NCBI RefSeq assembly: GCF_001542405.1
Contig: NZ_LNCD01000123.1
Coordinates: forward strand, 188,501 to 252,500
DNA: 64,000 bases
Direction: 5' to 3'
DNA from: Rhizobium altiplani
GTDB taxonomy: Bacteria > Pseudomonadota > Alphaproteobacteria > Rhizobiales > Rhizobiaceae
Positions 29,126 through 37,668 of this stretch are shown piece by piece. Both the position numbers and the translations under genes were made by a program. The notes below the pieces were generated by a model that worked only from the letters and a program-made list of their open reading frames with translations, made no database searches and had not been told where the DNA came from. Positions within the stretch are counted from its first letter, which is position 1. Each line of letters starts with the position of its first letter.

Positions 29126-30952
29126 ATGGCAGATGACCTCAAAGGCAGGCCAAGCATTCAAGGGCAGGACAGATTAGGATACGACCTGAGCCTGGGCTAT
29201 CGCTTGAGGGTCATGTTCTCGGCTTTCTGGCATTCGCCCGTGCGGGGAAGGGTCTTGGTGATCGCTACTGCGCTGATCGCCATCATTCTTGCGACCGCCT
29301 ATGCCACCGTCATTCTCAACCAGTGGAACGCGCCATTTTACGACAGCATCGCGCGGCGTGATCTGCCCGGCTTCTTCCATCAGTTGAAGGTCTTCGCGTT
29401 GATCGCCGGCATGCTGCTGCTGCTCAACGTCGTGCAGGCCTGGCTCAATCAGATGACCGCGGTCTACATGCGCGAAGGCCTGACGCGTGATCTTGTCAAC
29501 CAGTGGCTTCAGCGCAAGCGTGCGCTTCGGCTTTCGGCCAGCGGCCTCATCGGCGTCAATCCCGATCAGCGCTTGCACGAAGACGCCCGCAACCTCGCGG
29601 AAAGCACCACGAGCCTGATGATCGGGCTGGTGCAGGCGACGATCCTGCTGATCAGTTTCATCGGCGTTCTGTGGGATCTCTCAAGCGGCTTTATCTTCCG
29701 TTTCGGCACGCATTCCTTTTCCATTCCGGGCTATATGGTTTGGGCTGCGATCTTTTATGCGGCGTCCGCATCGATTCTCAGCCAACTGGTGGGCCGCAAG
29801 CTTGTAAAGCTCAATGCGGATCGTTTCTCGAAGGAAGCAGAGCTTCGCTTCGCGCTGATGCATGCCAACGAGAACATGCCGGCGATTACCGTGGCACGCG
29901 GCGAGGAGAATGAGCAGAAACGTATCGACACCGACATCAGTGCGGTGCTTGCCGTCATCAAGCGGGTGGCGATGGCCAACGTCAACCTCACCTGGGTATC
30001 GGCCGGCTACGGTTGGCTCGTCGTTGTCATCCCGATCATTGTTGCTGCACCCGCCTACTTCTCCGGCGGCCTGACGTTTGGCCAGCTGATGGTGTCCGTG
30101 GGCGCCTTCAACCAGGTCAACACCGCCCTTCGCTGGTATGTCGCGAATTTCGGTCCCATCGCCGAATGGCGCGCCACGCTGATGCGCGTCACCGATTTCC
30201 GGCAGGCGCTCACCAGCATGAATGACGAAATCAATATGAAGGGAACGATCAAGTACGAACGGAACCCTTCCGGAAACCTGACGCTGGAGCATGTCCGGAT
30301 CGCCGCCAAGATCGGTGAGGACATCGACCAGTGCGGTGGTTTCCGCATGCACGAAGGCGCGGTGACGATCAAGGCCGGCGAAAAGGTCATGATCAACGGC
30401 GACCACAACGTGAATCGTAAATTGCTCTTCCTTGCGCTTTCCGAGCTTTGGCCGTGCGGCGGCGGCAAGATCGGCTTGCCGCCCACGGACGACATTCTTT
30501 TCGTCCCGCAGTCGGCCTACATTCCGGGTGGTACGCTTCGCGAAGCATTGGCGTTTCCGGAACCTGTTGACGCCTATCAGAATGACGATGTCATTGCGGC
30601 GCTGGAAAAGGCAGGCCTCCAAAATCTGGTTTCCCGGCTTGATACCCGCGCCCGCTGGGACAAGCTGCTTGACTCTGACGAGCAGCGGGCGATCGGCTTC
30701 GCTCGCCTGCTTCTGGTGCGGCCGAAATGGATTGTATTCGACGAAGTGCTGGAGGGCATGGAGCCGGAATGGCAATCGACGATGATGCAGGTCCTCGCTT
30801 CCATGCCTGAGGCAACGATGATCTACATCGGTCGGTCAGACACATACGTCGAGACTTTCAAGCCACGCGTTCTGCATCTTGAAGCGCTGCACGCGAAGCC
30901 TGAGATGAAGGTCGTGGCAAAGGCGCCGAACGCGCCGGCACCAGCACTCTGA
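29126..30952 (+). CDS. SbmA/BacA-like ABC transporter with degenerate ATPase domain
   Basis: A 608-residue fused membrane and nucleotide-binding protein of the ABCD/YddA-SbmA group. The membrane half (about residues 40-340) has family segments NQWNAPFYDSIARRDLPGFF and NPDQRLHEDARNLAEST. The C-terminal half aligns with the YddA ATPase, but the functional motifs are altered: Walker A is GDHNVNRKL (residues 425-433) instead of GxxGxGKST, the signature is DSDEQRAIGFAR, the D-loop is EGME and the H-loop histidine is replaced by R (IYIGRSDT). Only Walker B (WIVFDE) looks intact. ATP hydrolysis seems unlikely. No partner ATPase is adjacent. Confidence 0.85.
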   Translation: MADDLKGRPSIQGQDRLGYDLSLGYRLRVMFSAFWHSPVRGRVLVIATALIAIILATAYATVILNQWNAPFYDSIARRDLPGFFHQLKVFALIAGMLLLLNVVQAWLNQMTAVYMREGLTRDLVNQWLQRKRALRLSASGLIGVNPDQRLHEDARNLAESTTSLMIGLVQATILLISFIGVLWDLSSGFIFRFGTHSFSIPGYMVWAAIFYAASASILSQLVGRKLVKLNADRFSKEAELRFALMHANENMPAITVARGEENEQKRIDTDISAVLAVIKRVAMANVNLTWVSAGYGWLVVVIPIIVAAPAYFSGGLTFGQLMVSVGAFNQVNTALRWYVANFGPIAEWRATLMRVTDFRQALTSMNDEINMKGTIKYERNPSGNLTLEHVRIAAKIGEDIDQCGGFRMHEGAVTIKAGEKVMINGDHNVNRKLLFLALSELWPCGGGKIGLPPTDDILFVPQSAYIPGGTLREALAFPEPVDAYQNDDVIAALEKAGLQNLVSRLDTRARWDKLLDSDEQRAIGFARLLLVRPKWIVFDEVLEGMEPEWQSTMMQVLASMPEATMIYIGRSDTYVETFKPRVLHLEALHAKPEMKVVAKAPNAPAPAL

Positions 30953-30956
30953 TCAC

Positions 30957-31574
30957 TTACATCGGCGGTACGGCGCCGTTTGTGCCGACCGTGACATTCG
31001 CCGAGGACACAGTGCCGTCCGCAGCTTTTTCACCCATTACGATCACGCGCGCTCCTGCGACAAGATCCTTCTTTCCCGCAGGCGCGATGGTAACGATGGG
31101 TGTATCGTCGGCAATGGATATCGTCTTTTCCTTGCCCTGATAGGTGAGCGTGATGGTGTGGCCGTCGACTGCCTTGACGGCCTTAGCCACGGTTGCGTTG
31201 GTCATCGTGCTGTTCGGCTTCAGGTCCCAGGGGCGACTGCCTTCTCCGGTGCCTTTCATGGCTGCTGGAAAGATCAGCACTTCGAGAGCACCATCGCCGC
31301 CATCGGCTTTCGGCAACGAGGCGACGCCAACGAAATCCCCTGGCTTGATGTCTTCCACGGAAGCCTTCCTGATGCCGCGGACCTTCCAATCCGGCTTCAA
31401 TTTTACCGTCTGCTCGGTGCCCTCTCGTGTTTTCACCACCAGCGTGTTGCCGTTCAGGCTTTCGATCGCACCGCGCACGCGTTGCGCCTCCTGGGCAAGC
31501 GAGCCGTGTGACGCCATAGTGAGGAAACCCGCGGCCCAGACGAGCCCGGTCAATGCGTTGAGATTGTGTGGCAT
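30957..31574 (-). CDS. Exported protein of unknown function with repeated beta-strand segments
   Basis: A 205-residue protein with an apparent signal peptide (residues 1-28, ending SLAQ). The mature part has two similar units, RVRGAIESLNGNTLVVKTREG and VKAVDGHTITLTYQGKEKTISI, each followed by a segment on size-limited access to a value (IKPGDFVGVAS; DLVAGARVIVMGE). This resembles DUF5666-type periplasmic domains. ATG 31574 follows AAGGA; an ATG at 31583 is possible. It converges with the ABC gene, four bases between stops. Function unknown. Confidence 0.7.
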   Translation of the reverse strand: MPHNLNALTGLVWAAGFLTMASHGSLAQEAQRVRGAIESLNGNTLVVKTREGTEQTVKLKPDWKVRGIRKASVEDIKPGDFVGVASLPKADGGDGALEVLIFPAAMKGTGEGSRPWDLKPNSTMTNATVAKAVKAVDGHTITLTYQGKEKTISIADDTPIVTIAPAGKKDLVAGARVIVMGEKAADGTVSSANVTVGTNGAVPPM

Positions 31575-31712
31575 GATCTGCATCCTTGCCGTCGTACGAA
31601 CTGCGGCTACGGGGCGCAGCTTAGTCCCGCCGGTCGAAGGCTGACGAATCAATGAAAAGTGAAGCCAGATTTGCCCAACAACAGATGGGGCGGAATGGGG
31701 GGGTGTGCTGTC

Positions 31713-33539
31713 TCAGCCCTCCAACTCCTCCCGCAGCATCTCAAGCTCCAGCCATTCCTCCTCCATCTTCGTCAGGCTGTCGCGGAATTTCTCCATCTCG
31801 GCCGCCAGGCGATTGAACGTGGTGGGGTCTTTGCTGAACAGGCTGGGATCTGCCATCCGCTCTTCGCGCTTGGCGATTTCGGCTTCCGCCTTGGCCATTT
31901 CCTTCGGAAGATTTTCGAGCGCGAACTTCTGCTTGTAGGAAAGCTTGCCTTTTCCTTTTGCCGTTTCGGCGGAAACGGCTGCCTCCTGCGGCTTCGCTCG
32001 TTCCGCCGCCTTCTCGGCCTTCCGTCGCTCGTCGATAGCGCCCTTTCGTTGTGCCAGCATGTCCGAATAGCCGCCAGCATACTCGATCCAGCGACCGTCA
32101 GGTGCATCCGGCACAGCCGGCGCGATTGTCGACGTCACCGTGCGGTCGAGGAAATCGCGGTCGTGGCTGACGAGAATCACGGTGCCGGGGAAGCCGGCGA
32201 CGATTTCCTGCAGCAGATCCAGCGTCTCGATATCAAGGTCGTTGGTCGGCTCGTCGAGGATCAACAGATTCGCCGGGCGCGACATGATGCGGGCCAGCAT
32301 CAGCCGTGCGCGCTCGCCGCCTGAAAGGTTCCTGATCGGCGTGCGTGCCTGCTCGGGCTGGAACAGGAACTCCTTCATATAGCCGGTCACGTGCCGCTGC
32401 TCGCCGTTGACGAGGAGGTTCTCGCCGCGGCCATCGGTCAGGTAATGGGCGAGCGTCTCTTCCGGATTGAGGTCTTCGCGCTTCTGATCCAGCGTCGCGA
32501 TTTCCAGATTGGTCCCGAGCTTGACCGTGCCGCTGTCCGGCAAGAGCTGCCCGGTCAGCATCTTCAACAGCGTGGTTTTGCCGGCGCCGTTCGGGCCGAC
32601 GAGACCGATGCAATCACCGCGATGCACGCGGATGGAAAAGGGAGCGACGATCGGCCGGTCGCCGAAGGTCTTCGTGATCTTCTCGGCTTCGATGACGAGC
32701 TTGCCGGACTCCTGCGCATCGGAAACCGTTGCCTGCACGGTGCCCTGCGGACCTTTGTGGCCGCGATACTGAGTACGCATGGTCTGCAGTTCGCCAAGCC
32801 GGCGCATGTTGCGCTTGCGCCGGGCCGTGACGCCGTAGCGCAGCCAATGCTCTTCGCGCTCGATCGCCTTGCCGAGCTTGTGCTGCTCGAGCTCTTCCGC
32901 CTCCAGAACCTGGTCACGCCAGGCTTCGAAATGGGCAAAACCCCTGTCGAGCCGCCGCGATGCGCCGCGGTCGAGCCAGACTGTTGCCGTTGAAACCTTC
33001 TCCAGGAAACGGCGGTCGTGGGAGATCAGGACGAGCGCACTGCGGCTCTTCTGCAGTTCGCCTTCCAGCCATTCGATGGTCGGCAGGTCGAGATGGTTGG
33101 TCGGCTCATCGAGCAGGAGGATGTCGGGTTCTGGCGCGAGTACGCGGGCGAGGGCAGCGCGGCGGGCTTCTCCGCCCGAGAGGTTTTGTGGATCTTCCTC
33201 ACCGGTGAGGCCGAGATGCGAGAGGAGATAGGTGACGCGATAATGATCGTCACCCGGGCCGAGGCCGGCTTCGGCATAGGCCTGCACCGTCTTGAATCCG
33301 GTGAAATCGGGAGCCTGTTCGAGATAACGCACGGTCGAGGAGGGGTGGCGGAAGACCTCTCCCGACTGTGCTTCGACGAGACCGGCAGCAATCTTCAGCA
33401 ACGTCGACTTCCCGGAGCCGTTGCGGCCGACGAGACAGATCTTGTCTCCGGGCTCCACCTGCAGGGCGGCGCCGGCAAGCAATGGCGTGCCGCCGAAGCT
33501 GAGAAAGACGTCGTCGAGTTTCAGAATGGGAGGCGCCAA
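31713..33539 (-). CDS. ABC-F ATPase (Uup-like)
   Basis: A 608-residue soluble protein with two ATPase domains and no membrane segments. NBD1 has GRNGSGKST, LSGGEARRAALARVL and ILLLDEPTNHLD; NBD2 has GPNGAGKTT, LSGGERARLMLARIM and LLILDEPTNDLD. The linker and charged coiled-coil C-terminus (KKGKLSYKQKFALENLPKE, then a Leu/Glu-rich helix) are typical of Uup, which acts on ribosomes and branched DNA. It ends before a short gap to the exported-protein gene and starts four bases from the thiamine pyrophosphokinase stop. Confidence 0.92.
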   Translation of the reverse strand: MAPPILKLDDVFLSFGGTPLLAGAALQVEPGDKICLVGRNGSGKSTLLKIAAGLVEAQSGEVFRHPSSTVRYLEQAPDFTGFKTVQAYAEAGLGPGDDHYRVTYLLSHLGLTGEEDPQNLSGGEARRAALARVLAPEPDILLLDEPTNHLDLPTIEWLEGELQKSRSALVLISHDRRFLEKVSTATVWLDRGASRRLDRGFAHFEAWRDQVLEAEELEQHKLGKAIEREEHWLRYGVTARRKRNMRRLGELQTMRTQYRGHKGPQGTVQATVSDAQESGKLVIEAEKITKTFGDRPIVAPFSIRVHRGDCIGLVGPNGAGKTTLLKMLTGQLLPDSGTVKLGTNLEIATLDQKREDLNPEETLAHYLTDGRGENLLVNGEQRHVTGYMKEFLFQPEQARTPIRNLSGGERARLMLARIMSRPANLLILDEPTNDLDIETLDLLQEIVAGFPGTVILVSHDRDFLDRTVTSTIAPAVPDAPDGRWIEYAGGYSDMLAQRKGAIDERRKAEKAAERAKPQEAAVSAETAKGKGKLSYKQKFALENLPKEMAKAEAEIAKREERMADPSLFSKDPTTFNRLAAEMEKFRDSLTKMEEEWLELEMLREELEG

Positions 33540-33542
33540 AGA

Positions 33543-34193
33543 TCAGACTCCGGAAAGATCATAGGGGCGGGCGAGCACAATGGCGCGGCCGCTCTCGAGC
33601 GAAAAGCGCACTTTGCCTTTCGCGACATTGGAAATGGTGCGTGACGAGCCGAAGGGCAAATGGAAGTCGGCAAGCGGGTAGCGCGCGTTTTCGATTGTCA
33701 GGCCGCGAAGTTCGCTGAAGCCAGGCACCGAAAAGAGACTGTCTGGTGGCAGGTCCAGTTCGATTGCGCCTGAAATCAGCGGCACAGCCTCTTCGCTGCC
33801 AGACGTGAGCAGTACGTCATAACCCTGCTCCGCCAGGCTGACGGCATAGAGCAGGTGCTGAATGGCATGGTCGGAACGTTCGCCTGCAAGGGCGCCGGCC
33901 AAGACCAGGCGTTTCGCGCCGCGGGCGACCGCTTCCGCAACCGCAATCTCGCCGTCGGTTGAGGCCTTGGCAGCGGGATAAGGTTGCCTGGGGACGTCAG
34001 GAAAAGCGCCTTCGAGATCCGCCGGCGTGGAATCGAAATCGCCGACCCACAATTCCGGAACGACGCCGAGTGTCGCCGCATGACGCATGCCACCATCGGC
34101 GGCTATGAAACGGCTGCCCGAGATGGCATATCGCAAGCGGTCGGTTATCTGCAACTCGCCGCCAAGCAGAATGGTGAAGGTGGATTGGCTCAT
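33543..34193 (-). CDS. Thiamine pyrophosphokinase
   Basis: Transfers pyrophosphate from ATP to thiamine to make TPP. The 216-residue protein has ILLGGELQ at the start, the AADGGMRHA segment, GDFDSTP and the substrate motif KASTDGEIAVAEA, followed by AGALAGERSDHAIQHLLY. The C-terminal beta domain carries the thiamine-binding part. It is cotranscribed with, and upstream of, the ABC-F gene. Its function matches the TPP riboswitch and thiBPQ thiamine importer located 2.3 kb away on the other strand. Confidence 0.92.
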   Translation of the reverse strand: MSQSTFTILLGGELQITDRLRYAISGSRFIAADGGMRHAATLGVVPELWVGDFDSTPADLEGAFPDVPRQPYPAAKASTDGEIAVAEAVARGAKRLVLAGALAGERSDHAIQHLLYAVSLAEQGYDVLLTSGSEEAVPLISGAIELDLPPDSLFSVPGFSELRGLTIENARYPLADFHLPFGSSRTISNVAKGKVRFSLESGRAIVLARPYDLSGV

Positions 34194-34241
34194 GGGCACT
34201 GCCCATAGCGCAAACCAGGGGGGAAGGGAAAGGGCCGCGGC

Positions 34242-34772
34242 TCAGGCTTCGTCAGCGATATCCTTGACGCGAGCCTCAAAAACACTTTCGAAGCCGGAAA
34301 TGAACTTCTCGAATAGCTCTCCGAACGCCTCGATCTCCTCCGGCTTCCAGTCTTTGACCACTTCGGAAACGAATGCGAGCTTCTGCGCGCGTATTTCCGA
34401 CAGCAGCCTCTGCCCGAGCGGCGTCATCACGACGATGATCCGCCGCGCATCCGCCTGAGATGCCTTTCGCCGCAGAATATTCCGCCCCACCATTTCAGCG
34501 ACGATGCGGCTTGCGCGCGAGGGGTCGATCCGCATCATCTCGGCAATCGTCCCAACCGTTACGTCGCCAGCCTCATGTGCACGCCGCACAGCGTCCAGCA
34601 CGTCGAGGTGTGACAGCTCGAGGCCCGGTGCGACACTTTGGATCGCGAGCCGACCGATCAGTCTCCGCCCGGTCATGAGACGCATACGGGTCATGCTTTG
34701 CCCAATGCGCAGGATGTCCGGCTCGTGCGTCTCGGCGTCAGTATCGGTCAGATTCGTCAAGCTCTCGTTCAT
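34242..34772 (-). CDS. MarR-family regulator of the adjacent efflux pump
   Basis: A 176-residue winged-helix regulator. The core is visible as LSHLDVLDAVRRAHEAGDVTVGTIAEMM, DPSRASRIVAEMVGRNILRRKASQADARR (recognition helix and wing) and VVMTPLGQRLLSEI. It is divergent from the DHA2 transporter with 119 bases between starts, which contain an inverted repeat overlapping a promoter. The usual arrangement is repression of the transporter, relieved by a drug-like ligand. Confidence 0.9.
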   Translation of the reverse strand: MNESLTNLTDTDAETHEPDILRIGQSMTRMRLMTGRRLIGRLAIQSVAPGLELSHLDVLDAVRRAHEAGDVTVGTIAEMMRIDPSRASRIVAEMVGRNILRRKASQADARRIIVVMTPLGQRLLSEIRAQKLAFVSEVVKDWKPEEIEAFGELFEKFISGFESVFEARVKDIADEA

Positions 34773-34814
34773 TGCGGAAACATAGCATCTCAGGCGTCAA
34801 TTGAAAATATGCCA

Positions 34815-34838
34815 TTGTCAATCAAGTGACATTGACAA
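34815..34838. promoter_or_regulatory. MarR operator candidate overlapping the efflux-gene promoter
   Basis: TTGTCAA-N10-TTGACAA is a perfect 7-bp inverted repeat. Its right arm contains TTGACA, which with CATAAA at 34855-34860 (17-base spacing) would be the promoter of the rightward MFS gene. Confidence 0.55.
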
Positions 34839-34891
34839 ATATATGCTAACAGCACATAAATAAGCCACTCCCCAATATGGAACGACGCTTC

Positions 34892-36424
34892 ATGGATACT
34901 CAAATTGCCGCGGCGCCGCTTGTGACGGATCACCGCCGGCGGTTCATCCTCTTCCTTTTCCTGATGGCGGCCATGTTCATGGCGACACTCGACAACCAGA
35001 TCGTCGCAACGGCTTTGCCGACGATCGTCGGCGAGTTCGGCCACCTCGAGCGGTTCAGCTGGGTCGGCTCCGCCTATCTTCTCGCCGTGAGCGCGGTGAT
35101 GCCGCTCTATGGCAAGCTCGGTGATCTCTTCGGCCGCAAGTATGTAATGATGGCCGCGATCATGATCTTCACGGTCGGTTCCGCCGTCTGCGGACTGGCG
35201 GTATCCATGAACACGCTGATTGCGGCCCGCGTGCTGCAGGGACTTGGCGGAGGCGGGATCATGGTCTCGATCTTCGCCGTCAACGCGGACCTCTTCGAGC
35301 CGCGCGAACGGGCGCGGTACCAGAGCTATTCCAGCCTCGTTCTGATGGCCTCGGGCGCTATCGGACCCGTCCTTGGCGGGGCAATGAGCGATCTTTTCGG
35401 CTGGCGCTCGATCTTCCTCGTCAATGTTCCGATCGGTTTCGTCGTCCTTGTCGGTCTGGCTTTGATGCTGCCCTACCGGAAGCCCAACCGCCGTCCGAAG
35501 ATCGATTACGCCGGCGCCCTGCTGCTCGCCTTGACGACGGCAAGCATCGTTCTCGCCGCCGATGGCTCTCAGGTTTTCGGCTCGCTTGTCGCTCCTCAAA
35601 GCCTGGCGATCATGGCGCTCGGTGTAGCGGCGGCGATCGGTTGGATCTTCGTCGAACGTCGCGCCGCGGAGCCGATCGTTCCCCTGTCGCTGTTTCGCAA
35701 TTCGACATTCAGCCTGCTGCTCATCATGTCAATCATGAGTGGCGCGATCGGCATCGGCATGGTCAATTATTTCGCATTGTTCCTGCAGACGACGACCGGC
35801 CTTTCGCCGTCCGCGGCCGGGGCCTTCTTCATTCTTCTGACCGGCGGCATCGTCTGCGGGTCGCTCTCTGCCGGCCGCATCATCTCCATCACCGGGCGCT
35901 ACAAGCCGTTCGCGATCGCAAGCCTGACCTGCAGTGCCATCGCGTTTGTGCTGCTCACTCAGGTTCATGTCGGAACACCGGTCATGGTGATCGGGGCGGT
36001 GATGGCTCTCCACGGCTTCGGCGTCGGCCTAGCACAGCAGGTCCCGGTCATCGGCGTCCAGAATGCCGCTCCGGCGCGCGACGTCGGCGCCGCAACGGGA
36101 TCAGTGACGCTGTCACGCATGGGCGGTGCATCGATCGCCATCTCCATTTATGGTGCGATCATCGGCTCGCAGCTCGGCAAGACCGGACTCTCCATTCCCG
36201 GCGTGACCGATATCGAGCAGCTGACGCCAAAGATGCTGGCGGCGTTGCCGGAGCAGGTGCGGCAGGCCGTCGCCGACGTCTATGCCAATGCGTTCACGCC
36301 GCTTTTCATCGCTTCGTGCGCGATCGCTCTCATCGGCCTTTGTGCTGCCTTGATGCTGAAACCCACGCAGTTGCCACGCGTGGTAGAGGTGCGACCGCCG
36401 GCAAGTGCCGAAGCCGCCGAGTAA
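34892..36424 (+). CDS. DHA2-family MFS multidrug efflux transporter
   Basis: A 510-residue inner-membrane protein with about 14 helices. MFS motif A is LYGKLGDLFGRKYVM and motif C is in the segment GAIGPVLGGAMSDLFGWRSIF, marking a drug-proton antiporter. The N-terminus LDNQIVATALPTIVGEFG is the usual helix 1 of EmrB/QacA types. ATG 34892 has GGAACG upstream; ATG 34877 does not. Probably repressed by the adjacent MarR protein. Confidence 0.92.
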   Translation: MDTQIAAAPLVTDHRRRFILFLFLMAAMFMATLDNQIVATALPTIVGEFGHLERFSWVGSAYLLAVSAVMPLYGKLGDLFGRKYVMMAAIMIFTVGSAVCGLAVSMNTLIAARVLQGLGGGGIMVSIFAVNADLFEPRERARYQSYSSLVLMASGAIGPVLGGAMSDLFGWRSIFLVNVPIGFVVLVGLALMLPYRKPNRRPKIDYAGALLLALTTASIVLAADGSQVFGSLVAPQSLAIMALGVAAAIGWIFVERRAAEPIVPLSLFRNSTFSLLLIMSIMSGAIGIGMVNYFALFLQTTTGLSPSAAGAFFILLTGGIVCGSLSAGRIISITGRYKPFAIASLTCSAIAFVLLTQVHVGTPVMVIGAVMALHGFGVGLAQQVPVIGVQNAAPARDVGAATGSVTLSRMGGASIAISIYGAIIGSQLGKTGLSIPGVTDIEQLTPKMLAALPEQVRQAVADVYANAFTPLFIASCAIALIGLCAALMLKPTQLPRVVEVRPPASAEAAE

Positions 36425-36432
36425 ATCCCGAT

Positions 36433-36450
36433 GGCGGCCCTAGGGCCGCC
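36433..36450 (+). terminator. Hairpin after the efflux gene
   Basis: GGCGGCCC-TA-GGGCCGCC, a perfect 8-bp stem 8 bases beyond the stop, without a U tract. A weak or Rho-assisted terminator is possible. Confidence 0.45.
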
Positions 36451-36489
36451 CCTTGCAAGACGCCTAGCGTGGCGATACATCTCAAGCGC

Positions 36490-36584
36490 TCTAACGGGGT
36501 GCCCGTGCCATCAGGCACGCGGCTGAGAGGCTGAAAGCCAACCCGCGGAACCTGATCCGGCTAACACCGGCGGAGGGATTAGAC
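36490..36584 (+). ncRNA. TPP riboswitch (THI element) upstream of thiB
   Basis: Classic elements in order: GGGGTGCCC, GGCTGAGAGG, ACCCGCGGAACCTGATCCGG, and CGGAGGGATTAG. It ends about 55 bases before the thiB start and would shut down the thiamine importer when TPP is abundant. Confidence 0.95.
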
Positions 36585-36639
36585 GCGTGACATCTGGCAC
36601 CGCCCTTTTCCCCTTCAAGCAAACCAGAGGAGAGGTGCC

Positions 36640-37668
36640 ATGTTCAAATTCAAATTCCCGAGCCGTTCGTTGCTTGCCACGATCTTCATCGCGACTGCAA
36701 CCCTGACCGGCGCCGGCGCGCAGGCGGCAGACAAGACGCTTACCGTCTACACTTATGAAAGCTTCATATCCGAATGGGGTCCGGGGCCGAAGGTCAAGGA
36801 AGCGTTCGAGAAGACCTGCGGCTGCAATGTCAATTTCGTCAGCGTGGCGGATGGCGTGGCACTGTTGTCGCGTCTTAAGCTCGAAGGCGCCGGCACGAAG
36901 GCAGATATCGTGCTTGGCTTGGATACGAACCTGACCACGGAAGCGAAGGCGACCGGCCTGTTCGATGCGAGCGGTATCGATGTCGGCGGGCTCAAGGTGC
37001 CGGGCGACTACAAGGACGATGTATTCGTGCCGTACGACTATGGCCACTTCGCCGTCATCTACGATACCCAAACGATCAAGAACCCGCCGCAAAGCATGAA
37101 GGACCTAGTCGAAGGCGACCCTTCGCAGAAGATCGTCATCGAGGACCCGCGCACCTCGACGCCCGGGCTCGGTCTCCTGTTGTGGGTAAAATCCGTCTAC
37201 GGCGACAAGGCGCCGGAGGCTTGGGCAAAACTCAAGAAGCGGGTTTTGACGGTAACGCCCGGTTGGTCAGAGGCCTATGGGCTGTTCACCAAGGGGGAAG
37301 TACCGATGGTGCTTTCCTACACGACATCGCCTGCCTATCACATGGTCGCGGAGAATACGGACCGCTACCAGGCCGCTGCATTTTCAGAGGGCCATTACAT
37401 ACAGATCGAAGTTGCCGGACTGCTGAAGAATGCGCCTGACAAGGAACTTGCGCGCGATTTCCTGAAATTCATGGTGACGCCGGGCTTCCAGGACACCATT
37501 CCGACCAACAACTGGATGATGCCGGTTTCCGCGACATCGCAACCGCTGCCGGATGCGTTCGGCAAGCTCGTGAATCCATCAAAGACCTTTCTGATGAGCT
37601 CGGACGAAGTTGCCGAGAATCGCAAAGCCTGGATCGACGAGTGGCTGGCTGCCATGAGCATGAACTGA
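36640..37668 (+). CDS. thiB: Thiamine ABC transporter, periplasmic binding protein
   Basis: A 342-residue solute-binding protein for thiamine and its phosphates. A signal peptide covers residues 1-30 (cleavage after AGAQAA). The mature protein begins KTLTVYTYESFISEWGPGPKV, the ThiB hallmark, and contains VPYDYGHFAVIYD and PRTSTPGLGLLLW. ATG 36640 has AGAGGAGAGG upstream. It is the first gene of thiBPQ and overlaps thiP (TGATG). Confidence 0.95.
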   Translation: MFKFKFPSRSLLATIFIATATLTGAGAQAADKTLTVYTYESFISEWGPGPKVKEAFEKTCGCNVNFVSVADGVALLSRLKLEGAGTKADIVLGLDTNLTTEAKATGLFDASGIDVGGLKVPGDYKDDVFVPYDYGHFAVIYDTQTIKNPPQSMKDLVEGDPSQKIVIEDPRTSTPGLGLLLWVKSVYGDKAPEAWAKLKKRVLTVTPGWSEAYGLFTKGEVPMVLSYTTSPAYHMVAENTDRYQAAAFSEGHYIQIEVAGLLKNAPDKELARDFLKFMVTPGFQDTIPTNNWMMPVSATSQPLPDAFGKLVNPSKTFLMSSDEVAENRKAWIDEWLAAMSMN

